Assembly: GCA_040394735.1 (NCBI GenBank)
Contig: JBEBRR010000001.1
Span: 51,582 to 115,581 of the forward strand
Source of the DNA: Leadbetterella byssophila_A
GTDB taxonomy: Bacteria > Bacteroidota > Bacteroidia > Cytophagales > Spirosomataceae
Reading direction: 5' to 3'
Length of the DNA: 64,000 nt
How positions within the stretch are numbered: position 1 is the stretch's first letter; the number at the start of each line of letters is the position of its first letter. Of the stretch, positions 30,985 to 38,841 are shown piece by piece. Made by a program: the position numbers and the translations under genes. The notes under the pieces were generated by a model. That model made no database searches. It saw only the letters and a program-made list of their open reading frames with translations, and was not told where the DNA came from.

Positions 30985-33978
30985 ATGATGTTTAGAACTG
31001 CGCTTATAATTGCACTGCTCCTGGCAGGAGTTTCCTGTAAAAAGAATTCAGAAGATCGCTTTGATCGTTTCCCGGAGGGAAAAAAGAAGGCGTTTATTAC
31101 TATTGAAGGAATAAATGTGCCTGATAGCGAGCTGGAAGCCGGGCTATTTGCTTCTGAACCGGATGTATTTAACCCTACCAATATGGATATCGACCATAAG
31201 GGAAGGGTATGGCTTTGCGAGGCGTATAATTACCGGAACGATGTGAATCACATACCTTATGAAAAAAAGGGAGATAAGATTCTGATTCTTGAAGATACAG
31301 ACGGTGACGGTAAAGCCGATAAGACCAAAGTGTTCTACCAGGGAGAAGATGTCAATGCAGCGCTGGGAATATGCGTGCTGGGCAACCGGGTTATCGTTTC
31401 TGCCAGTCCGAACGTATTTGTTTTTACGGATGAGGACGGCGATGACATACCGGACAGGAAGGAGGTTCTTTTCAAGACCCGCGACGGCCTCCAAAGCGAT
31501 CACGGTGTACATGCCATGGTTTTCGGGCCTGACGGCAAGCTCTATTTTAACTTCGGGAATCACGGGGTGGGTCTGACCGACCCCGACGGCAGGCCCCTGA
31601 AGGATATCCACGGGCGTGAAATCGGCCAGACCTTACAACCGTTTCAGGACGGTATGGCTCTCCGCTGCGATATTGATGCCAGAAACTTTGAGGTCATCGG
31701 CTGGAACTTCAGGAACAATTATGAGCTATGCCTCGACTCTTTCGGGCGTATCTGGCAGAGTGATAATGATGATGACGGGGTCAGAAGTAACCGGATCAAC
31801 TATGTCTTACCCTACGGGAACTACGGATATAAAGATGAAATGACCGGTGCAGACTGGCGGGCTTACCGTACCAACAAGGAGGATTCGGTGTGGAAGCAGC
31901 ACTGGCATCAGAATGATCCCGGCGTAGTGCCGAATCTCAGGGTTATCGGAGCCGGTTCTCCTACCGGCATCTTTGTTTATGAGGGAGAACTTCTCCCTGA
32001 AAGGTATAACGGGGCACTCTTCCTGGGCGATGCAGTCAACAACGATATTACTGCCTACGGGATTCACAAGGTGGATGCAGGTTACAGCTTAAGCAGGCAG
32101 GTGGTGCTGGATGCCTCTAAAAAGGACCAATGGTTCAGACCTTCAGATGTAGCGGCCGGCCCTGACGGTTCTGTTTTTGTAGCTGACTGGTATGATGTGG
32201 GTGTTGGCGGGCATTTTGTTGGCGATCTTGAAAAAGGCAGGATTTACCGGGTTTTCCCTAAAGGGAAAGGGAATTATAAGGTTCCTGTATATGATTTTAA
32301 CGATGTAACCTCCTGTATCGAGGCGTTGAAGAATCCTTCCAATTCGGTTCGTTATATGGCATGGACAGGCCTGAAGCGTCAAGGCCGGGCTGCGGAGAAG
32401 GTGTTGTATGCCTTGGCCAAAGGAAACCATGCCGTATATACGTCGCGTGCACTGTGGCTGCTGAAAGAACTCAACCCTTCTTACCTTGAAGAATTCTCCC
32501 GTCACCCGGAGGAAGATATCCGGGCAGCTACGGTACGGATGGCTTCCCGGGAAGATAACTCGCCTTTTTTTATACGGATGTCACTTGACCCCTCTTACCA
32601 GGTTAAACAGGCGGTGGCGACACGGATCTATCTCACCGAAAACCCTGTGGCCTGGCTGAACCTGGCCCGTGCCTATAAAGGGAATGACCGCTGGTTTCTG
32701 GAGGCATTGGGCATCGGTGCAACGGGGCATTGGGACACCTACCTTGAAAAGTACCTGGCCGGAATATCCTGGCTGAACCGCCCGGAAGCCCGTGATATCA
32801 TCTGGAGAAGCCGGAGTAAAAATACGCCGGGGTACCTGGCGGAAATTATCCGGAATACGCCATTTGACAGCTCGATGCGTTATTTCAGGGCCTTTGATTT
32901 TCAGGAGATCGGCGCCCGTAACAAGGCCTTGCTGGAATTGCTGAAGACCTCAGCAGCAGAAGAGCAAAAGCTGCTTATTTTCAAGCATTTTGATACAGAA
33001 TCTATTTTGCAGAATACCGATTTTCAAAAGATGATTCCCGGCGTGCTTGCCGGTATAAAAAATGATCACGACTTCCTGGATATCGTACTGAAATACCGGC
33101 TTTCAGGCGAGCGAACCCGTATTCTGAATATTCTGGATAACAGTGAAGATCCGGCGCTTTACCGGCAGGCGGCAGAAGTAGCCAATGCCCTGTACGGGAT
33201 AGGAATTCTGAAAGAAGCGCTAAACCGGAAACCCCTGGATAAAAGCTTTGCGGTGAGAAGAATAGAACGGATGGGCCTGGTTGACCATGAAGTGGTGACC
33301 AGGCAGCTTATCCAGGTATTTACCAACCGGAAATATCCTTTTGAGCTGAGAGAAGCAGCTGTTTTGGCGATGGAAGGCTATATGAGCGATGTACGGCTGT
33401 GGGACCTGATGAAAGTGAACAAAGTAAGTAAAGAGCTGATCCCTGCCGCCAGGAAAGTGCTGGCCAAAACATTCCATAACGATATAAAAGTGGAGTTCGA
33501 GCATGTTTACGGAACTCCGGAACCTGCCCAGGCTTTTCCTGTGCCTGATTTCAGTTCCGGGAAAGGGGATGCCGAAAAAGGAAAAACAGCGTTCCGGACG
33601 ATGTGTACCGTGTGCCACAGTGACGGAACAGCCGGCAGTGATTTCGGTCCTTCTCTCGAATCGATCGGTAAAAAGCTGACCAAAGAAGGACTTTACAAGG
33701 CTGTTGTTTACCCGGAGCAGGGTATTAATCTGGGGTATGAGACGAGCCTTATCACTTTTGCTGACGGCACTACCATGAAGGCTATTGTTACCAGTAAAAC
33801 TTCTGATGCTTATCTGGTAAAGGTATTGGGTGAACGGGAACAACGGAAGTATCCGCTTAACCAGGTGAAATCTGTTCAGGTACTGGATAAGGAATCATTC
33901 ATGCCTTCTTTCCCTTTACCGGAGCAGGATATGCTTGACCTGATCAGCTACCTCAGCAGCCTGAAAAATGGATCATAA
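30985..33978 (+). CDS. Membrane-bound dehydrogenase lipoprotein with HEAT repeats and cytochrome c domain (PVC-type)
   Basis: A 997-residue lipoprotein (signal peptide MMFRTALIIALLLAGVS then Cys). An N-terminal beta-propeller of the membrane-bound dehydrogenase type (about 40-430) contains DTDGDGKADK and DEDGDDIPDRKE acidic loops. HEAT-like helical repeats (about 430-830) and a C-terminal cytochrome c domain follow: heme motif CTVCH at Cys874-Cys877-His878, with Met973 a likely axial ligand. The plan is common in Planctomycetes, Verrucomicrobia and Bacteroidota; substrates are mostly unknown, probably sugars or alcohols oxidised in the periplasm with electrons passed to heme. The TTG at 30961 is inside the -7 box, so the ATG at 30985 is used. 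Confidence 0.9.
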   Translation: MMFRTALIIALLLAGVSCKKNSEDRFDRFPEGKKKAFITIEGINVPDSELEAGLFASEPDVFNPTNMDIDHKGRVWLCEAYNYRNDVNHIPYEKKGDKILILEDTDGDGKADKTKVFYQGEDVNAALGICVLGNRVIVSASPNVFVFTDEDGDDIPDRKEVLFKTRDGLQSDHGVHAMVFGPDGKLYFNFGNHGVGLTDPDGRPLKDIHGREIGQTLQPFQDGMALRCDIDARNFEVIGWNFRNNYELCLDSFGRIWQSDNDDDGVRSNRINYVLPYGNYGYKDEMTGADWRAYRTNKEDSVWKQHWHQNDPGVVPNLRVIGAGSPTGIFVYEGELLPERYNGALFLGDAVNNDITAYGIHKVDAGYSLSRQVVLDASKKDQWFRPSDVAAGPDGSVFVADWYDVGVGGHFVGDLEKGRIYRVFPKGKGNYKVPVYDFNDVTSCIEALKNPSNSVRYMAWTGLKRQGRAAEKVLYALAKGNHAVYTSRALWLLKELNPSYLEEFSRHPEEDIRAATVRMASREDNSPFFIRMSLDPSYQVKQAVATRIYLTENPVAWLNLARAYKGNDRWFLEALGIGATGHWDTYLEKYLAGISWLNRPEARDIIWRSRSKNTPGYLAEIIRNTPFDSSMRYFRAFDFQEIGARNKALLELLKTSAAEEQKLLIFKHFDTESILQNTDFQKMIPGVLAGIKNDHDFLDIVLKYRLSGERTRILNILDNSEDPALYRQAAEVANALYGIGILKEALNRKPLDKSFAVRRIERMGLVDHEVVTRQLIQVFTNRKYPFELREAAVLAMEGYMSDVRLWDLMKVNKVSKELIPAARKVLAKTFHNDIKVEFEHVYGTPEPAQAFPVPDFSSGKGDAEKGKTAFRTMCTVCHSDGTAGSDFGPSLESIGKKLTKEGLYKAVVYPEQGINLGYETSLITFADGTTMKAIVTSKTSDAYLVKVLGEREQRKYPLNQVKSVQVLDKESFMPSFPLPEQDMLDLISYLSSLKNGS

Positions 33979-34647
33979 AATACTTTTCAGCGCCACCAGC
34001 TCCCGGATTACCCCCGGGGCGGCAGCATGACCCGACGGGTCAAAGTGAATGAAGGGCAGACCGGCAATTTCAGATCCGGCTTTATCGGCAATTTCATCAT
34101 CCCCGATATAAACGGAGCGTTCTGCAGTGGTTCCGGCAGATCTTAAAGCGTAATCAAAAATTTTCCTGTCAGGTTTCCGTGCTCCCGAAATATCACTGGT
34201 AATGATATGACGGAAATAGGAGAGGATGCCGCTTCCGGTCATTTTCCGGGTCTGGATATCGAGGTATCCGTTACTGATAATGTGCAGCTGGTATTTCGGA
34301 TGCAGGTATTCCAGCACGTCAATAGCGCCCTCGATCAGGTGCTTCTGCGCCGGAAGCAATTGCATGAACTGTTCATTCATGGCCAGAGACTCTTCTTCCG
34401 TACAGGGCACGTCCAGGGTGAGAAGGGTATTCCGGAAACGGGCTTTTCTCAGCTCGTCGTGGGTGATGGTACCGGCTTCCAGCTGTCGCCAGAGCCCTTT
34501 ATTAATAACCCGGAAAGTACTTATAAATGCGTGGTACGAAACGCGCCCGGCAATGGAGAGGGTGTGAATCTCCTGCAGACAGGTTTCCGAATTCCTTTCA
34601 AAATCCCATAGGGTATGATCGAGGTCAAAGAAAACATGCTCGGTCAT
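33973..34647 (-). CDS. HAD hydrolase, YjjG-like pyrimidine nucleotidase
   Basis: A 224-residue HAD phosphatase close to the YjjG group, which removes phosphate from non-canonical pyrimidine nucleotides. Motif I is FFDLDHTLWDF (Asp8, Asp10), motif II HIISNGY, motif III Lys in GARKPD, and motif IV YIGDDEIADKAG. The helical cap lies between residues 18 and 90. It is the last gene of a five-gene operon, its ATG overlapping the ferredoxin-like stop by four bases, and its end overlaps the end of the convergent cytochrome gene by six bases. Confidence 0.87.
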   Translation of the reverse strand: MTEHVFFDLDHTLWDFERNSETCLQEIHTLSIAGRVSYHAFISTFRVINKGLWRQLEAGTITHDELRKARFRNTLLTLDVPCTEEESLAMNEQFMQLLPAQKHLIEGAIDVLEYLHPKYQLHIISNGYLDIQTRKMTGSGILSYFRHIITSDISGARKPDRKIFDYALRSAGTTAERSVYIGDDEIADKAGSEIAGLPFIHFDPSGHAAAPGVIRELVALKSIL

Positions 34648-34952
34648 TCTTCCGGAAGGATCAGACGTTCTACAGGCTTGTTGTTCAGAATGTGACTTTC
34701 GAAGATCTCATCCACATCTTCCGGTGTGACACCGCCGTAGAATACTCCTTCGGGGTACACCACTACACCGGGGCCAAAGGCACATACATCCAGGCAGCCC
34801 GTTTTCTGTGCCCGCATGGTTTTGTTCAGCCCGTGTTCTTTGAGCTTTTCCTTGAAGAGGTCTACCAACACCATTCCCCGCTCACTTCCGCAGCATTTTT
34901 TGGGTGCGGGCTTATCATTGGTGCAGATAAAGATATGCTTTTTGTATTTCAT
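34644..34952 (-). CDS. Thioredoxin-like [2Fe-2S] ferredoxin
   Basis: A 102-residue protein of the thioredoxin-like 2Fe-2S family (related to the NuoE C-terminal domain). Cysteines at 10, 20, 21, 53 and 57 (FICTND, KKCCGS, TGCLDVCAFGP) supply the cluster ligands in the expected spacing. It likely passes electrons in the cytosol; partners are unknown. It lies in the operon after aroE, separated by 45 bases that contain a heptamer repeat, and overlaps the HAD gene by four bases. Confidence 0.88.
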   Translation of the reverse strand: MKYKKHIFICTNDKPAPKKCCGSERGMVLVDLFKEKLKEHGLNKTMRAQKTGCLDVCAFGPGVVVYPEGVFYGGVTPEDVDEIFESHILNNKPVERLILPEE

Positions 34953-34957
34953 AATAT

Positions 34958-34992
34958 AGTTTCGAGTAGTGAGTTAAGAGTAGTGAGTATTT
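34958..34992 (+). repeat. Degenerate 7-base tandem repeat, five units
   Basis: Five contiguous heptamers of the form AGTNNNN (for example AGTAGTG, twice), starting at 34958. It fills the gap between aroE and the ferredoxin gene within one operon. Related units occur at 43221-43248 and 46213-46247. Confidence 0.65.
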
Positions 34993-34997
34993 CCGGA

Positions 34998-35747
34998 TCA
35001 GGAATTCCAGATTTCCCACGACTTCTCCGCCTGGTATACCAACATCCGGTAGCCGTTGATAGTTCTGGCTCCCCGTGCTTTTCCTTTTTTCATAAAAAGA
35101 GTTTCTTCCGGGTTATACACCAGGTCGTAAAGAAAATGACCCGGTCCCATCAGGTCGTAATCCAGGCCGGGAGCCGTGTCAACGGCCGGATATGTACCCA
35201 AAGGGGTACAGTTGATAATCAGCGTGTGAGTTTTGAGCAAGGTATCGGCCTTTTCATACGAGATGCGGTTATCCTCTGCCGATCTCGACACCAGCCTGTA
35301 CGGGATATTCATATCTTCCAGGGCTACACATATAGCACGTGCTGCACCGCCGTTACCCAGCACCAGGGCATTTTCGGGTGTATTTCCGTCCAGGAACTCT
35401 TCCAGCGAACGACGGAAGCCGTAGTAATCGCTGTTATAGCCTTTAAGCTGCTGATCGTTTGTTATCTTTATCACATTGACGGCCCCGATGCGCCGGGCCG
35501 CGGGATCGATCTCGGAAAGAAAGCGGAGTACATTCAGCTTATGCGGGATGGTCACGTTTAACCCTCTCAGGCCTTCCGTTTCTGCAATGATGCCCGGGAG
35601 GGCATTAATATCTTTTATTTCAAAAAGATCATAACGGTGGGTGTCTGAAATGCCCATCTCCTGGAATTTTTCCGTAAAATACCGTTTTGAAAAGGAATGG
35701 GAGAGCGGAAACCCGATCAGTCCGAACCTGTTAGCTGGCACTTGCAT
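34998..35747 (-). CDS. aroE: Shikimate dehydrogenase
   Basis: A 249-residue enzyme reducing 3-dehydroshikimate to shikimate with NADPH in aromatic amino-acid synthesis. FGLIGFPLSHSFSKRYF holds the shikimate-binding serines; NVTIPHK carries the catalytic Lys; GYNSDYYGF the catalytic Asp; and LVLGNGGAARAICVAL the NADPH site. It overlaps the DedA gene upstream by 17 bases and is followed by a 45-base gap carrying heptamer repeats. No other aro genes are nearby. Confidence 0.95.
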   Translation of the reverse strand: MQVPANRFGLIGFPLSHSFSKRYFTEKFQEMGISDTHRYDLFEIKDINALPGIIAETEGLRGLNVTIPHKLNVLRFLSEIDPAARRIGAVNVIKITNDQQLKGYNSDYYGFRRSLEEFLDGNTPENALVLGNGGAARAICVALEDMNIPYRLVSRSAEDNRISYEKADTLLKTHTLIINCTPLGTYPAVDTAPGLDYDLMGPGHFLYDLVYNPEETLFMKKGKARGARTINGYRMLVYQAEKSWEIWNS

Positions 35748-36387
35748 TTTTCCCGAATTTCATTTTAATAAAACCAATGATCATCGGAAGCACGGAGATA
35801 AAGATAATACCCAGAACCACTTTTTCAAAATTGGCTTTTACCCACTCATTGGCCCCCAGGAAATATCCCAGCAGGGTAATGCTGGTTACCCATACCACTG
35901 CTCCGATGATGCAGAAAAGGATGTACCGGGGGTAGCGCATACTTCCGGCGCCGGCCACAAAAGGGGCAACCGTACGGATGATAGGCATAAAACGGGCCAG
36001 GATCACGGCAAGTCCGCCGTGTTTGGCATAAAATTCTTCGGTCTGTTCAATATACTCCCGTTTGAGGAACAGGATTTTTTCACGGGATTTGATATATTTT
36101 CCGAAACGGCTCCCTACAAAATAGTTCACATTATCTCCCAGAAGGGCCGCACAGATCAGCAGCGGAATCACCACGTTGATGTCAAGCTGCCCTGTAGAGG
36201 CGGCCAGAAGCCCTACTGCAAAAAGCAGGGAATCTCCGGGCAGAAGCGGCATGATAATGAGGCCGGTTTCCATAAATACAACCAGGAAAAGCAGCGCGTA
36301 GGTAAGCTTATCGTACTCGGCAAGAAACTGTTGCAGAACAGTCAGCGGATCTTTTAAAAAATCAATGATGAAGTGAACCAGTTCCAT
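35731..36387 (-). CDS. DedA family membrane protein
   Basis: A 218-residue DedA/SNARE-associated protein with about five hydrophobic segments. Family features are FMETGLIIMPLLPGDSLLF, GDNVNYFVGSRFG and ARFMPIIRTVAPFVAGAGSM, with the Glu and Arg residues essential in E. coli homologues. DedA proteins act as phospholipid or undecaprenyl-phosphate flippases and maintain the proton motive force. It is translated two bases after the phosphosulfolactate synthase gene and overlaps aroE by 17 bases. Confidence 0.93.
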   Translation of the reverse strand: MELVHFIIDFLKDPLTVLQQFLAEYDKLTYALLFLVVFMETGLIIMPLLPGDSLLFAVGLLAASTGQLDINVVIPLLICAALLGDNVNYFVGSRFGKYIKSREKILFLKREYIEQTEEFYAKHGGLAVILARFMPIIRTVAPFVAGAGSMRYPRYILFCIIGAVVWVTSITLLGYFLGANEWVKANFEKVVLGIIFISVLPMIIGFIKMKFGKNASAS

Positions 36388-36389
36388 GA

Positions 36390-37214
36390 TCAGTTATCTT
36401 GTTTTAGTCGTTCGTCCTGGAAGTATTTACCCAGTTTGTATTTTTGTTTGATATCTTCCGGTAAAAACGATGCAAAAGTGTCGCTTCGCAGCCCGAGGCG
36501 GGTGGTTTCAAGGGCAATGGCTTCTTCAGGGGCAATGTTACCCAGGTTCACATTAGGGCCGATCAGCTTTACAAAATAAACCTGTTGGGGTCTTTGGGGA
36601 GCTTCCCAGATGATGTTTTCCGCAGAAATGGCATTGATGATCTCATCTACCAGTCCCTGGCGCACTTCTCCTGAGCTCCGGTACAGGCCGATATTGCCGC
36701 TTTCACGGGCTTCGCCGATCACCTTCCATGAACCCGCCTGCAGCTCACTCCGCATGAGGTCGATCCACTTATAGGGAGCAAATATCTTCTCCGCGTCTTT
36801 CGAGCCTACTTCTGAAAGCACTTTTCCGCGGGTGGCCAGCCGGGAAATATATTTACACTTGTCCTCGTGGGGCAGGGTAATGGAGCCGTCAGAGACTTCC
36901 GCATATTCCAGCCCGAACTTGTCGAGAACGCGCAGGTAGTCCTCAAACTGGTTCCTGACCACGAAAGCTTCGAACAGCGTACCTCCGAAATACACGGGGA
37001 TATGATGAGAATGGTACAGGTCAATCTTCTCTTTCAGATTTTCCGTAATGTAGGAAGTGGCCCATCCTAATTTGATGATGTCTACAAAACGGGAGGCTTT
37101 GGAAAGGAAGTTCTCCGCCTCGCCGAGGCTCAGGCCTTTGTCCATGACCATGGTGAGGCCGTTATTACGGGGCTGGGAGGTGCGCTCCGGTATATGCGAT
37201 AAAGAATAATTCAT
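36390..37214 (-). CDS. Phosphosulfolactate synthase family protein (ComA-like)
   Basis: A 274-residue TIM-barrel protein of the ComA family, which in methanogens adds sulfite to phosphoenolpyruvate to give phosphosulfolactate for coenzyme M. Segments MVMDKGLSLGEAENFL, VDIIKLGWATSY, PVYFGGTLFE, EVSDGSITL, VLSEVGSKD and VYFVKLIGPNVNLGNI match the family along its full length. Bacteroidota do not make coenzyme M; in Bacillus a homologue makes sulfolactate, and a link to sulfonolipids has been suggested but is unproven. It is first in a five-gene operon with dedA and aroE. Confidence 0.88.
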   Translation of the reverse strand: MNYSLSHIPERTSQPRNNGLTMVMDKGLSLGEAENFLSKASRFVDIIKLGWATSYITENLKEKIDLYHSHHIPVYFGGTLFEAFVVRNQFEDYLRVLDKFGLEYAEVSDGSITLPHEDKCKYISRLATRGKVLSEVGSKDAEKIFAPYKWIDLMRSELQAGSWKVIGEARESGNIGLYRSSGEVRQGLVDEIINAISAENIIWEAPQRPQQVYFVKLIGPNVNLGNIAPEEAIALETTRLGLRSDTFASFLPEDIKQKYKLGKYFQDERLKQDN

Positions 37215-37233
37215 TCGCTGATGTTTGAAGCCG

Positions 37234-37241
37234 CAAAACTA
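37234..37241 (-). promoter_or_regulatory. -7 box of the five-gene ComA-to-HAD operon
   Basis: Reverse strand TAGTTTTG, 20 bases before the ATG at 37214. No -33 TTG at the right distance. Confidence 0.45.
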
Positions 37242-37307
37242 CAAAATACTGCGGGTTTTCAGATAAGAATAGCCAAAAAATAAGGGCCGGATTCCGGTTC
37301 CGGTTCG

Positions 37308-37337
37308 TTGATTTCCGGTATTATTGAGATATATTTG
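37308..37337 (+). promoter_or_regulatory. Promoter of the Omp85-like gene
   Basis: TTG (37308-37310), 19 bases, TATATTTG (37330-37337): a full match in sequence and spacing. It ends 24 bases before the TTG start codon at 37361 and supports that start. Confidence 0.65.
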
Positions 37338-37360
37338 CAACTATTTGTAAAATATCAGGA

Positions 37361-38749
37361 TTGAGATTAACCGGTTTCTTATTAGCAGTTTTGTGGTTTT
37401 GGGGGGGAGAAGCCGAAGCCTTCGATTCCCCTATTTACCAGGTAAGGAGTATCCGGATCGAAGGGAACAGGGTAACCAGAACTTCTATTATTGAAAGGGA
37501 GGTGGTCTTTAAAGAAGGCGACTTTATCTCGGCAGACCGGCTCAGTGAAAAGTTTGAGCTCACCCGCTCTAATCTGATTAATACCAATCTTTTTCTGGAA
37601 ACCATTATCGGCCACACGGTAGATTCACTTCTGAAGGTGGATGTTACCATTTATGTGAAGGAACGTTGGTACTGGTCGGTGCTGCCTTACCTGGCGCTGA
37701 GCGATCGCAGTTTCAACGAGTGGTGGTATGAACGGGGAAGAGACCTTCGCCGGCTGACCTACGGCGTAAACCTCAACCAGTACAATTTTACAGGGAATGC
37801 AGATATTTTTTCGGCGGGCGTTTACCTGGGTTTTGCACCCCATTATTACCTGGGCTACTCCCGGCCGTATATCGATAAAAAAAAGCGGTTCGGGGTGTCG
37901 GGCCGGGTGTTTTATACCTCACGCCGGAATCTGGCTTACCGTACATGGAACGATAAACTCTCTTTTATAAGCTCAGACAGCCTGACCCTCAGCCGTTACG
38001 GAGGATCGGCCGAATTCCGATACCGCCGGGATTATAACTATTTCCATACCGTTTTTCTGGGGTTTTCCAGAAACCGGATAGCTGATACGGTAGTGAGAGC
38101 CAACCCGGCGTATTTCGGCGAAGGAAAAAACAACCAGACACTGCTGAATATCGGCTATGAATACCGGGCGGATTTCCGGGATGTGAGACAATACCCGCTT
38201 AAAGGTACTTTTTTTGCTGCGAACATTAATCATTTTTTTGCCCTGTACGGGAAAGATCAGACCAACGTGTTGCTTACGGCTAACCGCTATTTTCCGCTGG
38301 CAGAGAAATGGTTTCTTGAAATAGGGGTGCGGGGCAAGGCCTCTTTCCCCAGGAAGCAGAATTATTTTCTGGTGAGCGGGTTGGGGTACGGGGGGAATAT
38401 TGCCCGGGGGTACGAGCTTTATGTTATTGATGGTCAATATTTTGTTTTGAACAGGAATACCCTGAAGTTTAAAGCCTTTGAACATAAGTTTAACATCGGG
38501 TGGATTATCCGGAAGAAGGAATTTTCCATTGTTCCCGTGGCGGTTTACCCGAATGTTTATCTTGATTACGCTTATGTGAAAAACTTTAATCCGGAAAGAA
38601 GTAATTCACGGCTCAGTAATGATCACCTGATCGGGGGCGGGGCAGGAATAGACGTGGTGACCTTTTATAATGTGAACCTGCGGGCCTATTATTCTTTTAA
38701 CCAGATGGGGGAAAGGAAATTGTTTTTCACCGTAGGGCGGGAGTTCTGA
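37361..38749 (+). CDS. BamA/TamA (Omp85) family outer-membrane protein, single POTRA
   Basis: A 462-residue protein starting at TTG; no ATG occurs in the first 400 residues of the frame, and the TTG sits 24 bases after a perfect promoter and leads into a signal peptide (GFLLAVLWFWGGEAEA). One POTRA-like domain (about 25-100; RSIRIEGNRVTRTSIIERE) is followed by a surface-antigen beta-barrel with alternating aromatic strands, ending in FFTVGREF, whose terminal Phe is the outer-membrane insertion signal. It is shorter than BamA in this window (871 residues), so it is a separate Omp85 protein of unknown client. Confidence 0.8.
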   Translation: MRLTGFLLAVLWFWGGEAEAFDSPIYQVRSIRIEGNRVTRTSIIEREVVFKEGDFISADRLSEKFELTRSNLINTNLFLETIIGHTVDSLLKVDVTIYVKERWYWSVLPYLALSDRSFNEWWYERGRDLRRLTYGVNLNQYNFTGNADIFSAGVYLGFAPHYYLGYSRPYIDKKKRFGVSGRVFYTSRRNLAYRTWNDKLSFISSDSLTLSRYGGSAEFRYRRDYNYFHTVFLGFSRNRIADTVVRANPAYFGEGKNNQTLLNIGYEYRADFRDVRQYPLKGTFFAANINHFFALYGKDQTNVLLTANRYFPLAEKWFLEIGVRGKASFPRKQNYFLVSGLGYGGNIARGYELYVIDGQYFVLNRNTLKFKAFEHKFNIGWIIRKKEFSIVPVAVYPNVYLDYAYVKNFNPERSNSRLSNDHLIGGGAGIDVVTFYNVNLRAYYSFNQMGERKLFFTVGREF

Positions 38750-38810
38750 CCATTCACCCCGTTATTTTTCCGTTTGATTATTTCAGGAGAGCAGGTGACA
38801 CGGGATGTAT

Positions 38811-38818
38811 TATTTTTG
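38811..38818 (+). promoter_or_regulatory. -7 box of sppA
   Basis: TATTTTTG, ending 24 bases before the sppA ATG at 38842. Confidence 0.45.
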
Positions 38819-38841
38819 TATGAATTTTAAAATGGATTATA

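Noticed and set aside
34527..35561. Long open frame (344 codons) on the + strand opposite aroE, the ferredoxin gene and the HAD gene
   Set aside because: It runs antisense across three recognisable genes, has no family features and no promoter; it is a by-product of codon bias.
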